In this document: positions 27,801 through 34,444 of the stretch, in pieces
How the letters are laid out: every line of letters begins with the position of its first letter
Position numbering within the stretch: position 1 is the first letter of the stretch
Assembly: GCA_020636005.1 (NCBI GenBank)
Contig: JACJYR010000004.1
Span: forward strand, 310,001 to 374,000
Reading direction: 5' to 3'
Length of the DNA: 64,000 bases
Source of the DNA: Lewinellaceae bacterium
GTDB lineage: Bacteria; Bacteroidota; Bacteroidia; Chitinophagales; Saprospiraceae
The notes under the pieces: model-generated
The model's database searches: none
What the model was told of the DNA's origin: nothing
Seen by the model: only the letters and a program-made list of their open reading frames with translations
Made by a program: the position numbers and the translations under genes

Positions 27801-28221
27801 GCCGCTGACCATCAAAAAACAGTTGTTCCGGGTGGAAAACTCCGCCACTGGCGAGGTGCTGAAACCCATCAAGGAAGGCGAAACTTTAAAGGTCGGCGAA
27901 AAGCTGAAAGTCCGCATCGAACTGCGGGTGGACCGGGACATGGAATACGTGCACATGAAGGACATGCGGGCGAGCGGCTTCGAGCCTATCAACGTGCTGA
28001 GCCAGTACAAATGGCAGGGCGGCCTCGGCTACTACGAAAGTACCCGGGATGCCTCGACGAACTTCTTCTTCTCGTATTTGCCGAAAGGCACGCACGTGTT
28101 CGAGTACCCGTTGCGGGTGACTTACAACGGCGACTTTTCCAATGGCGTCACCACGATCCAGTGCATGTATGCGCCGGAGTTTACGAGCCATTCGGAGGGG
28201 ATTCGGGTGCAGGTGAAATAG
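21895..28221 (+). CDS. Bacterial alpha-2-macroglobulin (MG2 domain) family protein
   Basis: Giant exported protein of 2108 residues from the ATG at 21895, where a signal peptide starts (MKFQSFWGSKLLTFVLAIGL). In-frame starts at 21847 and 21796 exist, but the latter lies inside the R2 repeat. The order is: N-terminal helical Bacteroidota-type region, a chain of MG beta-sandwich domains (FFLDRGIYRPGQTVYFKGIA is the MG2 signature, FRVEEYKRPKFEV the next), the bait-region neighbourhood rich in Ala/Pro near 25.6 kb, the A2M signature with ALTRWKFLGLATTPDLKIG, and the thioester domain with CTEQ at about residue 1535, followed by LPGGGWAWFPGDRDSWYIT. Thioester Cys and Gln are kept, so it probably traps proteases covalently in the periplasm. 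No pbpC partner is adjacent. Confidence 0.92.
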   Translation: MKFQSFWGSKLLTFVLAIGLGAILVSFTTLPGFSFYESFRSFLTQNSSLITQNSHPPNMKFDFDKAWREIDSLEQRGLPKSALEKTEALLDAARTENAPAQEIKALMYRGKYQSQLEEDGMPKAIFRFEQEIENAEFPVKPIMQSMLAEMYQGYLDNNYWRFQNRTQTGDFKPDDLRTWSIEQITRESAKLYWASLSDPKLKSTDIGDFKILLTEGKNEEGLRPTLFDFLAHRAIDYFMNERSYLTQPAYKFYIDNEKAFAQASDFAKWKIETPDTASQKLQTLLLLQDLLDFRLSKKDNKAALLDVDLKRLQFVYSNAVLDTKDAVYLKALENLQKQNEGNPTEAEVIFQIASFYNNNGAGYQVAPMGSPQVDDERKWYFKKAHDLCNTAIEKYPSSFGAKQCAVLKASILEKQLDMNTEMVNLPEQPFLAKIDYRNVPEAWFKVIRFDEKKREEFEKLQSGRDANDRILDYFNKLKPIKSWSVKLPGDGDFRRHSVEIKMDGLPCGQYLVMVAGSNAFSKSAGAVGYLFTNVSNIGYWQRQGDEGTSIVVFDRKTGGPTKGVAGEFWVQNYNSVFRKYDWKKKGIAVSDANGFINPGLSDREDRNFRILLRNGKDTLFTQENYYNYTYNNQTRPYQQTQFFLDRGIYRPGQTVYFKGIALEFDEKRMPSILKNQAVTVSFKDANWQNVSSLQLKTNEYGTFSGQFTAPRGGLLGNMQIMSSIGGQSKSFRVEEYKRPKFEVAFEPVQGTYRLDDSVKITGNAVAYAGSNIDGAQVTWRVVREVRFPWWPWWYARWIPWRGETMEIANGVATTDATGKFNITFAALPDRSIPKDKKPEFNYTIYADVTDITGETQSNETYVAVGYISMKADVTVNGSPLGVGGLNLDSLSKLELVTQNLAGQFEPVQGTVKIDLLASPKQVYLDRYWEQPDRQVLGEKEFKQNFSKFAWGNENEPQNWPVSSTILEQKFDTKTSKEVMLPKAKMTTGWYALTMTTTDKYGEKVEVKKYFSTYDLDEKKLPAPAIGWHILEKPTWQPGETAPLYFGTSEKNLSVLLEMEKDGKTISRKWLKVSDLLKENYAIKESDRGNVSYIYSWAMYNRTANNASVIQVPWSNKDLTIEYGTFRDKLLPGQKEEWVVKIKGPKGEKVAAEMVAGMYDASLDAFAPNSWGLGVWPTSWTRIRYNAGGYQAIQENWLSYPIPTSTGENDYRQYRELNWFNWYFNDYGGRMYMAKSRAGRDMADGMVTLEMASAPAPTADMAYAKEEAVVANGAAPAEAQAGSGGDVPLKKPETDLSQVQVRTNLNETVFFFPHLMTDEEGNVVIKFTMNEALTRWKFLGLATTPDLKIGTTMKEVVTQKDLMVLPNPPRFFRENDEIEFTAKVSNLTEKTLAGEARLELVNALTGEKLDWSKITKVPQTINFTAEGKQSARLAWRFKVPDITDVPVIEHTVIAAAGEFSDAERSAAPVLSNRMLVTETMPLPVRGNETKTFTLNSLKNNTSNTLRNEGLTLEFTQNPAWYAVQALPYLMEYPYECTEQIFSRYYANSLATSVANSHPKVKAVFDKWRQYEPEALKSNLSKNEELKTALLEETPWVLAAQSEEQQKQNIALLFDLNRMAYEQEAALKKLQDRQLPGGGWAWFPGDRDSWYITQYVVEGLGHLQKLGVQDLENNPAAWQMVEKAVRYCDARMVEHYEDLEDMVKNGKAKWEDDHMDYLVSHYLYTRSFFLEDKSAQASTGKAPLGGGGKRYIALDGKISQVHDYYMGQAEMYWLNKGLYTEGMLSLALSRTGKATVAAQIVRSLKERSLNNDELGMYWKYPTGWWWYQAPIETHSLMIEVFNDVANDAKAVDDLKVWLLKNKQTNNWKTTKATSEAVYALLSSGDNWLLEDQPLKISLPNAANSKLEQQVKTAQQTAEAGTGYFKTRIPGENVTKDMATIKVQNPNKVVAWGAMYWQYFEQLDKIKTFEETPLTIKKQLFRVENSATGEVLKPIKEGETLKVGEKLKVRIELRVDRDMEYVHMKDMRASGFEPINVLSQYKWQGGLGYYESTRDASTNFFFSYLPKGTHVFEYPLRVTYNGDFSNGVTTIQCMYAPEFTSHSEGIRVQVK

Positions 28222-28298
28222 GGAAGAAGAATGCGGTATTTGAGTCTCTGGTATTTCCAAAAGGCCCAAATACCGCATTCATTTTTGAACATCAAAAC

Positions 28299-28670
28299 AT
28301 GCTGGGAGAAACCTACAAAACACAATCATTCAGGGAGGATACGGTGTTTGTATTCTTTAGTGAAGGGGTGCAGGGAGTAGTGCCTAAAATTGTTGTTTTG
28401 GATCAAAAGGAAGAAAATGTTTGGAATCTTGGATTTGGAGATACCACTGAAAACGGAATGGACGATAGTGCGATTACAAACAATGGAGATTTAATAAAAG
28501 TGATTAGGACTGTCACTCATATTGCCATGGAATTTCTAAAATCTAATCCCCAAAAACGGATTCACATCCAACCTGTTGATAAAAAACGGAAGCGATTGTA
28601 CAACACAGTTTTCAAAAGGAAAGAGGAACCCATCATGAAATCGCCCGCAGTACAATTTTTCTGTTTTTAA
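28299..28670 (+). CDS. DUF6934-like small protein, possibly C-terminally altered
   Basis: 123-residue protein beginning MLGETYKTQSFREDTVFVFFSEG. The segments VFFSEGVQGVVPKIV, NVWNLGFGDTTENGMDDSAITNNGD and VIRTVTHIAMEFL follow the pattern of DUF6934 proteins, which are small, frequent in Bacteroidota and without known function. The frame is open upstream into the macroglobulin gene, but this is overlap and not fusion. The C-terminus (KRLYNTVFKRKEEPIMKSPAVQFFCF split: LYNTVFKRK then a Pro-rich tail) departs from the usual ending and may reflect a frameshift. Family call is from memory of pattern and should be tested. Confidence 0.6.
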   Translation: MLGETYKTQSFREDTVFVFFSEGVQGVVPKIVVLDQKEENVWNLGFGDTTENGMDDSAITNNGDLIKVIRTVTHIAMEFLKSNPQKRIHIQPVDKKRKRLYNTVFKRKEEPIMKSPAVQFFCF

Positions 28671-28897
28671 ACAAATGCCGGCCAACCTATCCTGTTCTGG
28701 CAGCGTCTTTGCATGGTTGATGTTAGGGTTTACCTAATTGCTTGATTTGGTGGGCGTTCTGAAAACGGGAAAATTGAACTTTTTTCAAAAAAGGCAACTT
28801 TTCCTCAAACATGCGTAACAAATTGGCGTTAACCCTTATAAACAAGAAAGAAATTTCGGTTTCAAGTTTCATACAATTAGTGAGAGTAAATGACGCA

Positions 28898-28934
28898 GCG
28901 GCTATCCTGATTTCGGGATAGCCGCCTTTTTTTT
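28898..28934 (+). terminator. Rho-independent terminator
   Basis: Perfect 10-bp stem GCGGCTATCC / GGATAGCCGC with an 8-nt loop and an eight-T run. It lies 228 bp after the DUF6934-like gene, so the transcript would have a long 3' tail, or it ends an unseen small RNA. Confidence 0.8.
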
Positions 28935-28972
28935 GCGCCGTCCTGCGCTGCCTGCCCATTATTTAAAATTCC

Positions 28973-28999
28973 TTGTTCAACGTTTCCGGCTTATTTTTG
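28973..28999 (+). promoter_or_regulatory. Candidate promoter (TTG, 16 bp, TATTTTTG)
   Basis: TTG at 28973-28975 and an exact -7 box at 28992-28999. The ATG of the LuxR-type gene is only 7 bp after the box, so a transcript from here would be leaderless or nearly so. Confidence 0.5.
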
Positions 29000-29005
29000 C
29001 TCCTC

Positions 29006-29449
29006 ATGAAAACCATCTTGACCTACGGCATCATCCTCGCAGTTTTAACCGGTATTCTGAAGTTTGTTGAATACCGCTTTTTGGTTCGTGATCTTTCAAC
29101 AGCGTTTTACGTCGGCACGGTTGCTGCCTTTTTCACGGTTTTAGGCATTTGGATGGGGTTAAAATTAACCACCAAAAAAGAGGGGATACAAACCAGTTCC
29201 ACTGCAACCAACACAACTTTCCCCCAACTTGATGTTGATGCCGCACTCCAAAATTCCGGCCTTTCAAAAAGGGAACACGAGGTGCTCACCTTGATGGCCC
29301 AGGGCCATTCAAACCAGGAAATCGCCGATGAACTTTGCCTTTCCCTGAACACGGTCAAGACCCATTCCTCCAATCTTTTTATAAAACTCGATGTGAAAAG
29401 GCGCACCCAGGCCGTGCAGCGGGCCAAGGAAATGGGTATTATTGCCTGA
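29006..29449 (+). CDS. Membrane-anchored LuxR-type HTH regulator
   Basis: 147-residue protein with two predicted membrane helices (about residues 4-20 and 35-55: ILTYGIILAVLTGILKFV and FYVGTVAAFFTVLGIWMGL), a short Thr/Ser-rich linker and a C-terminal LuxR/GerE DNA-binding domain. The HTH reads LSKREHEVLTLMAQGHSNQEIADELCLSLNTVKTH split across residues about 87-121, with all the usual conserved positions. There is no receiver domain. I start it at the ATG 29006; a TTG at 28973 would add 11 residues but overlaps the promoter. It probably forms a unit with the DUF4199 membrane protein downstream. Confidence 0.85.
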   Translation: MKTILTYGIILAVLTGILKFVEYRFLVRDLSTAFYVGTVAAFFTVLGIWMGLKLTTKKEGIQTSSTATNTTFPQLDVDAALQNSGLSKREHEVLTLMAQGHSNQEIADELCLSLNTVKTHSSNLFIKLDVKRRTQAVQRAKEMGIIA

Positions 29450-29579
29450 CCTCCTAACTCCCGCTCACACTTTTGGGTGAAATCAACCAACACGAACGAT
29501 TTTGGTACTTTCGGGTGAAAGAAAAAATGCCCGCTGCTACTTGTTTTGCGGCATTATTTCACCAAAATCATTTTCGATT

Positions 29580-30119
29580 ATGCAAAAAATTGTTTTGACC
29601 TTCGGGCTTATTTCAGGCGCTATCCTGGTAGCAATCAGTGTGTTTATTTGGGCCGCTATGATAGGCGACAACGGGCAATTGAACGCAGGGGCTGTCGGCG
29701 AATTCACGGGATATGTGACCATGATCGTCGCCCTCTCCATGGTCTTTTTTGGCACCCGCACCTACCGGGACAAGCACCTGGCCGGCAGCATCACATTTGG
29801 AAAAGCCTTCAAAGTGGGCATCCTTATCACTTTGGTCGCATCGACCATTTATGTGGCAGCCTGGATGATTTATTACCATACTTCCGAGGCAGCACAACAC
29901 TTCCCGGAACAATACCTCAACCACATGATAGAGGAGGTAAAGTCGAAAGGCCTTGACCAAACCCAACAGGACGCCAAAATTGCCCAGCTCACACAGCAAA
30001 TGGAGGCCTACAAAAACCCAATCGTGATGATGGGCGTGACGCTGATGGAAATTTTCCCGGTCGGCCTGATCATCACCCTCATCAGCTCTTTTATTTTGAA
30101 AAGAAATCCTTCTATTTAA
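29580..30119 (+). CDS. DUF4199 family membrane protein
   Basis: 179-residue inner-membrane protein with four predicted helices, two at the N-terminus (IVLTFGLISGAILVAISVFIW; YVTMIVALSMVFFGTRTY), one after the loop GSITFGKAFKVG, and one at the C-terminus before KRNPSI. The GGxITFGKAFxxG loop and the helical EQYLNHMIEEVKSKGL segment are typical of DUF4199. Function unknown. The start at 29580 is chosen over 29502 because it begins the first membrane helix. It follows the membrane LuxR gene by 130 bp in the same direction, a pairing I have seen in this phylum. Confidence 0.85.
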   Translation: MQKIVLTFGLISGAILVAISVFIWAAMIGDNGQLNAGAVGEFTGYVTMIVALSMVFFGTRTYRDKHLAGSITFGKAFKVGILITLVASTIYVAAWMIYYHTSEAAQHFPEQYLNHMIEEVKSKGLDQTQQDAKIAQLTQQMEAYKNPIVMMGVTLMEIFPVGLIITLISSFILKRNPSI

Positions 30120-30150
30120 AAAATGGTGCTTTGACAAATCTTGTGGTCAT

Positions 30151-30248
30151 CCGTTAAAACGGCTCAAAGTGATAGCCAATTTTAAACCCACGACTTGAGT
30201 CGTGGGCTGAAAATCAAGGAGTTATGTACTAAACCGTTTTAACGGTTT
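30151..30248. repeat. REP-like element with three hairpins
   Basis: Three palindromes in 98 bp: CCGTT-AA-AACGG (30151-30162), CCCACGACT-TG-AGTCGTGGG (30187-30206), and AAACCGTT-TT-AACGGTTT (30231-30248). The outer two share the CCGTTTTAACGG word. The central stem resembles the REP sequences mobilised by RAYT transposases in many genomes. No RAYT gene is in the window. Confidence 0.65.
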
Positions 30249-30298
30249 TCTTACTCCACAGAATTTGCCAAAGAACCAAAAACTTAAAAACACATAAC

Positions 30299-30676
30299 AT
30301 GAAAAGAGTCATCGGCCTCGGCGGCATTTTCTTCAAATGCCAGGACAACGAAAAAATAAAAAATTGGTACAAACAGCATCTTGGCATCCCGGTGGAACCC
30401 TGGGGGGCCATGTTTCCCTGGCGCCGGGCGGACAGGCCGGATGAAGAAACTTACACTGCCTGGAGCCCATTCAAGGGCGACACGGATTATTTCAAGCCGA
30501 GCGAACATGATTATATGATCAACTACCAGGTGGAAGACCTCTTCGCTTTGCTCGAAACGTTGAAAAATGAAGGCGTGACGGTGATCGATAAAACAGATGT
30601 TTCAGAATTTGGAAAGTTTGGTTGGATCATCGATCCCGAGGGGAGAAAAATTGAACTGTGGGAGCCGCCGAAGTGA
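30299..30676 (+). CDS. VOC family (glyoxalase/bleomycin-resistance fold) protein
   Basis: 125-residue single-domain VOC protein. It opens MKRVIGLGGIFFKCQDNEKIKNWYKQHLGIPVE, the usual first beta-alpha unit, continues with YMINYQVEDLFALLETLKNEGVTVI, and ends FGWIIDPEGRKIELWEPPK, containing the metal-binding glutamate of the family. The likely role is a small-molecule lyase, dioxygenase or binding protein; no substrate can be assigned. Its TGA stop is directly followed by the first heptamer of the tandem array. Confidence 0.88.
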   Translation: MKRVIGLGGIFFKCQDNEKIKNWYKQHLGIPVEPWGAMFPWRRADRPDEETYTAWSPFKGDTDYFKPSEHDYMINYQVEDLFALLETLKNEGVTVIDKTDVSEFGKFGWIIDPEGRKIELWEPPK

Positions 30677-30886
30677 GTTGGCGGTTGGCGGTTGGCGGTT
30701 GGCAGTTGGCAGTTGGCAGTTGGCAGTTGGCAGTTGGCGGTTGGCAGTTGGCTGTTGGCTGTTGGCTGTTGGCTGTTGGCTGTTGGCGGTTGGCGGTTGG
30801 CGGTTGGCGGTTGGCGGTTGGCTGTTGGCGGTTGGCGGTTGGCGGTTGGCGGTTGGCGGTTGGCGGTTGGCGGTTGGCGGTTGGCA
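30677..30886. repeat. Tandem heptamer array (GTTGGC[G/A/T])x30
   Basis: 210 bp, exactly 30 units of a 7-bp repeat, with the last base of the unit variable (mostly G, runs of A and of T). It begins at the first base after the VOC stop codon and ends 10 bp before a terminator stem. The unit contains no stop in any frame, so spurious open frames exist on both strands. Confidence 0.97.
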
Positions 30887-30896
30887 AAAAAAATGC

Positions 30897-30935
30897 AAAT
30901 CGCCGGGCAAAGAAATTGTCCGGCGATTTTTTTTT
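30897..30935 (+). terminator. Rho-independent terminator after the heptamer array
   Basis: Stem AAATCGCCGG / CCGGCGATTT with a 13-nt loop and a T run to 30935. It ends the VOC transcript, which would therefore carry the whole array in its 3' untranslated region. Confidence 0.9.
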
Positions 30936-31002
30936 GTCCTGAAAAACTTGCCACCAATCCAGGCTTTTTCAGCTTTGAAAGAAATTTCTTTATGAAAACC
31001 GT

Positions 31003-31030
31003 GGAAACTTTAAACCTTGCGAAAGTTTCC
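31003..31030. promoter_or_regulatory. Inverted repeat upstream of the TetR gene
   Basis: GGAAACTTT (31003-31011) and AAAGTTTCC (31022-31030), perfect 9-bp arms 10 bp apart, followed by further GTTTCC and AAACTTTC words. It lies 47 bp before the TetR start and could be the autoregulatory operator of the efflux operon. Confidence 0.4.
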
Positions 31031-31076
31031 GATGTTTCCCAAACTTTCATTCCCAACTGAACACAAAAAAACAGCA

Positions 31077-31712
31077 ATGGATATAAGGGACGAAATTATC
31101 AGCCGCTCGGAACAACTGTTCCTCAAGCTCGGCATTCGAAGCATTACGATGGACGATATGTCACGGGAACTTGGCATTTCCAAAAAGACATTGTACCATC
31201 ATTTTGACAATAAAGATGCGTTGGTGGAAGCAGTCATCAATACCCATGTGGAACGGGAACAGCAAATAATGGAAGGGATTTGTGCCAGGGCAAAAGATGC
31301 TTTGGACGAAATGAGAAACATCGGTGCCTTTATCACCGTAACCATTGAAGATGTTTCACCAAGCGCCCTGTTCGACCTGCAGAAATATTACCGTAAATCA
31401 TGGGAATTGTTGATGCGCAAACAGGACACCCAAGTCATGGGGTGTATAGTCCAAAATATAGAAAGAGGCATCAAAGAAGGCCTCTACCGAAATGACCTGA
31501 ACCCTGAGATTGTCGCCAAAATTTACGCAAAAGCCACTTTTATGGTTGTTGATGAAATGTCGCTTTCGGCTTCCAAATTTACCCGCAGGGAACTGATTTG
31601 GGAATTGCACAATTATCACATCCACGGCATTGCTACCCCAAAGGGCTTGAATTTATGGGATAAATACAGCAGTGAAATGAAATATTACGATGTACAAAAA
31701 ACGGTTGTATAG
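31077..31712 (+). CDS. TetR/AcrR family regulator
   Basis: 211-residue regulator. The N-terminal HTH reads MDIRDEIISRSEQLFLKLGI, then SITMDDMSRELGISKKTLYHHFDNKDALVEAVI, a textbook TetR DNA-binding domain; the rest is a helical ligand domain. It starts at 31077; an in-frame ATG 60 bp upstream adds residues from the operator-like region. It leads the TolC/adaptor/RND genes on the same strand, so it is probably their local repressor. Confidence 0.92.
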   Translation: MDIRDEIISRSEQLFLKLGIRSITMDDMSRELGISKKTLYHHFDNKDALVEAVINTHVEREQQIMEGICARAKDALDEMRNIGAFITVTIEDVSPSALFDLQKYYRKSWELLMRKQDTQVMGCIVQNIERGIKEGLYRNDLNPEIVAKIYAKATFMVVDEMSLSASKFTRRELIWELHNYHIHGIATPKGLNLWDKYSSEMKYYDVQKTVV

Positions 31713-31840
31713 TTGTTTGAAAAATTGTTTGAGATCGTTTGAAGTGGTTTGAAAATGCAGCCCACCCGCTTATTAAAATGTAAAGGCCAAACACCTCGAA
31801 CAATCTCAAACAACTTCCAAACGGCTTCAAACAACCATAA
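31713..31840. repeat. Word-repeat imperfect hairpin (GTTTGA / TCAAAC)
   Basis: Left arm has four GTTTGA words spaced 10-12 bp; right arm (about 31796-31838) has the complementary TCAAAC words. Together they can fold into a long imperfect stem between the TetR and TolC genes. Confidence 0.7.
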
Positions 31841-31866
31841 CAAACTAACCTGAAATTTAGACCTCA

Positions 31867-33219
31867 ATGAAAATTCGCCGTTATCACCCGATTTTGCTTG
31901 CCTTGTTGGTATGGTGCTCAGGCAATTATTTACTGGCCCAGCAGCCCCTCGACCTGAAAACTGCCATGAAATACGCCGTGGAAAACCACGCCAACATCCA
32001 AAAAGCCAAACTGGATATTGACAAGGGCCAGCAAATGGTGCGGGAAGCACTCAGCCCCGGCCTGCCCCAGGTAAATGCCAACGCCCAAATCCTCAACAAC
32101 CTCGCCTTGCGCACCAGCCTCGTTCCGGCAGAATTTTTCGGAGGTTCCCCCGGGGAATTCCAACAGGTACAGTTCGGTACCAACTGGAACGGAAGCGCAG
32201 GCATCCAACTCAACCAGCTTGTCTTTGACCAAACATATTTCCTGGGGCTGAAAGCTACCCGTGCCGTCACCGATTTTTACAAAATCATGTTGGAGAAAAA
32301 CAAGGAAGACGTCATTTATGAGGTAGCCAAAATTTACTACCAAATCCAGCTATCACGCACCAACCGTGGCATTCTCAACGCCAACCTCGACCAGATAGAA
32401 GGGCTGCTCACCGTTACCACCAAACAGTACGATAATGGCTTTGCCAAAAAAATAGACGTGGACAGGCTGCGGGTGCAGCAATCCAACCTGGAGACCCAAA
32501 TCAAAAACCTCGACCTACAAATCGGGCAGGCAGAGCAGGCCCTAAAGTTTGCCATGAACATGCCGCTCGAAACGGACATCCTGCTCACCGATACCATCAC
32601 CGAGGCGACCAGTACTGCCGTTGATTTCGCAACCATCCAGCCCAGCTACGAGCAAAAGCCCGACCTGCAAGCCCTGCGCAAGCAGCAAGAACTGTACGGT
32701 TATGACGAGCGCCGCTGGAAGGCCGGTTTTTACCCATCGGTAGCTCTGTTTGCCAACTACACCTACGAGTGGCAGGCAAATAATTTTGGGGACATCACCA
32801 ATGGCGACTTGTGGTTCGACTACTCCCAGATCGGACTTTCATTCAACATCCCCATTTTCGATGGTTTTTATAAAAGCAGCAAAATCCAGACGGCCCGCCT
32901 GAACGCAATGCAGACGCTGTCAGACTATCGCCTGGCTTTGTTGGGGATGCAATTGAAACACGTAACGGCCGTCAGTACCATGCAAGTTTATCAAAACAAC
33001 CTGCGGTCGGTGGAAGAAACCCGGAAAGTGGCCGAAGAAGTCTATCGGGTAGCACAAAGCCGGTTCCGGGAGGGCCTGGCCCCTATCACCGAATTGCTCG
33101 ACGCCGAAACCTCGATGCGTGAATCTCAAACCAATTATATCACCACCCTGGCGCAGATCAAACTGGCCGAAATTGACCTGCTCAACGCCAATGGGCTCTT
33201 AATCAAAATGATCGAATAA
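31867..33219 (+). CDS. TolC family outer-membrane efflux protein
   Basis: 450-residue outer-membrane channel of the TolC/OEP superfamily, with a signal peptide ending YLLAQ. Two tandem OEP repeats of paired coiled coils are visible: the first around DLKTAMKYAVENHANIQKAK and the second around FDGFYKSSKIQTARLNAMQTL with VYRVAQSRFREGLAPITELLDAETSMRESQ. It is the exit duct for the tripartite pump encoded by the next two genes. Spacing to the adaptor gene is 87 bp and contains a hairpin. Confidence 0.94.
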   Translation: MKIRRYHPILLALLVWCSGNYLLAQQPLDLKTAMKYAVENHANIQKAKLDIDKGQQMVREALSPGLPQVNANAQILNNLALRTSLVPAEFFGGSPGEFQQVQFGTNWNGSAGIQLNQLVFDQTYFLGLKATRAVTDFYKIMLEKNKEDVIYEVAKIYYQIQLSRTNRGILNANLDQIEGLLTVTTKQYDNGFAKKIDVDRLRVQQSNLETQIKNLDLQIGQAEQALKFAMNMPLETDILLTDTITEATSTAVDFATIQPSYEQKPDLQALRKQQELYGYDERRWKAGFYPSVALFANYTYEWQANNFGDITNGDLWFDYSQIGLSFNIPIFDGFYKSSKIQTARLNAMQTLSDYRLALLGMQLKHVTAVSTMQVYQNNLRSVEETRKVAEEVYRVAQSRFREGLAPITELLDAETSMRESQTNYITTLAQIKLAEIDLLNANGLLIKMIE

Positions 33220-33221
33220 CG

Positions 33222-33285
33222 AAATGGCTGGATAGCCCGACGGGGTTGGGCCAAACCCTGCACCCTTCGTGCCATCCAGCCATTT
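33222..33285. repeat. Hairpin between tolC-like and adaptor genes
   Basis: AAATGGCTGGAT (33222-33233) and ATCCAGCCATTT (33274-33285) are perfect 12-bp arms around 40 bp. There is no T run, so it may be an attenuator or mRNA-processing stem in the efflux operon. Confidence 0.6.
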
Positions 33286-33306
33286 AACCATCCAACCATC
33301 TTTCAC

Positions 33307-34374
33307 ATGAAAAGCATTATCAAAATCGTCTTATGGACCCTCGCCCTTGGAGGCTTTGGTTATTGGGCCGTCACGCAGTTGTCCAAAAACAAAGCAAAAA
33401 TGCAGGCCGAGGCCGAACTCACTTCCCAACGGAACACGACTATTCCTGTGGTGACCGCTACGGTAGCCAAAGCCACGCTGGAAGGCAAATTCAATGTCGT
33501 CGGAAACTTTGCCCCTTATCAGCAGGTGTCGCTGATGAGCGAGACAGCGGGCAAAATAACCCAGTTGAAATTTGACAATGGATCAGCCGTACAAGCAGGT
33601 ACTACGGTTGCCTCCATTGACAACGATTTGCTGAAAATACAGTTGGAAACCACCAAAACCAACCTGGCTAAAGCTGAAAATGACTACAACCGCTTGAAGA
33701 AACTGCTCGGCGAAGGCGGCATTACGCAGCAACAACTGGACGACGCCAAGTTGGGGATTGACAACCTGAACCAGCAAATCAAGTCCATCGAAAAACAGAT
33801 TTCGATGACCTATGTAAAAGCGCCTATTTCAGGTATCGTTTCCAATAAAATGGTAGAAAACGGTTCGCTCGTCTCACCGTCTATGAAACTGGCCGACATC
33901 ACAAATATCAGCCGTTTGAAAATGCAGGTTTACCTCACCGAGGAGCAGGTAGTCACCGTGAAAAAAGGGCAAAAGCTGACCATGAAAGCCGACCTTTTCC
34001 CAAACAGGGATTTCAGTGGCACCGTAACGTTTATCGACGTGAACGCCAGCAACTCCCGCCGCTACCTGGTAGAGATTGAAATCAACAACCCCAATGGCGA
34101 ACTGAAAGCAGGTATGACCGGAACGGTGTATTTTGAAGGGGGCGCCTCCAGGGAAGTGCTTGCAATCCCGCGTGAGAGCATCGTTGGCAGTCTCCAGGAT
34201 GCGAAGGTGTATGTGGTAAAAGACAACAAAGCCATTTTAAAACACATCGAGACCGGCGCCATTTTCGGCGAGAAAGTGCAGGTACGCAGCGGCCTCGACG
34301 AAGGCGAAACCATTGTAGTTTCAGGCCAAATCAACCTGGAAGATGGCAAAGACATCAAAATAGCGGAAAAGTGA
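33307..34374 (+). CDS. RND efflux periplasmic adaptor (MFP)
   Basis: 355-residue membrane fusion protein linking the RND pump to the TolC channel. An N-terminal membrane anchor (IIKIVLWTLALGGFGYWAV) is followed by a lipoyl/barrel-sandwich half (VGNFAPYQQVSLMSETAGKI), a coiled-coil hairpin (LETTKTNLAKAENDYNRLKKLLGEGGITQQQLDDAK) split by the tip, and the closing half YVKAPISGIVSNKMVENGSLV. The C-terminus has the beta-barrel and membrane-proximal domains (VRSGLDEGETIVVSGQINL). Confidence 0.95.
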   Translation: MKSIIKIVLWTLALGGFGYWAVTQLSKNKAKMQAEAELTSQRNTTIPVVTATVAKATLEGKFNVVGNFAPYQQVSLMSETAGKITQLKFDNGSAVQAGTTVASIDNDLLKIQLETTKTNLAKAENDYNRLKKLLGEGGITQQQLDDAKLGIDNLNQQIKSIEKQISMTYVKAPISGIVSNKMVENGSLVSPSMKLADITNISRLKMQVYLTEEQVVTVKKGQKLTMKADLFPNRDFSGTVTFIDVNASNSRRYLVEIEINNPNGELKAGMTGTVYFEGGASREVLAIPRESIVGSLQDAKVYVVKDNKAILKHIETGAIFGEKVQVRSGLDEGETIVVSGQINLEDGKDIKIAEK

Positions 34375-34444
34375 ATGCCTGAAAAGATGCCTGGCTTCCT
34401 GTCCATTCTATCATCCAGTTATTCCATTATTCAATCATTGAACT

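Larger units (their letters stand above)
28671..29005. other. Intergenic: terminator and promoter-like pair
   Basis: Contains a strong terminator at 28898-28934 and a promoter-like TTG / TATTTTTG pair at 28973-28999. No gene or RNA is recognised in the AT-rich first 200 bases. Confidence 0.5.

Noticed and set aside
28011..28298. Upstream extension of the DUF6934-like frame into the macroglobulin gene
   Set aside because: Overlap with a well-supported coding frame; the family pattern begins only at 28299.
30523..31077. Open frames on both strands through the heptamer array (Arg-Gln-Pro-Pro-Thr-Ala-Asn or Leu-Ala-Val-Gly repeats)
   Set aside because: The 7-bp unit has no stop in any frame, so long open frames arise automatically. 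They differ by strand and frame and have no starts with context.
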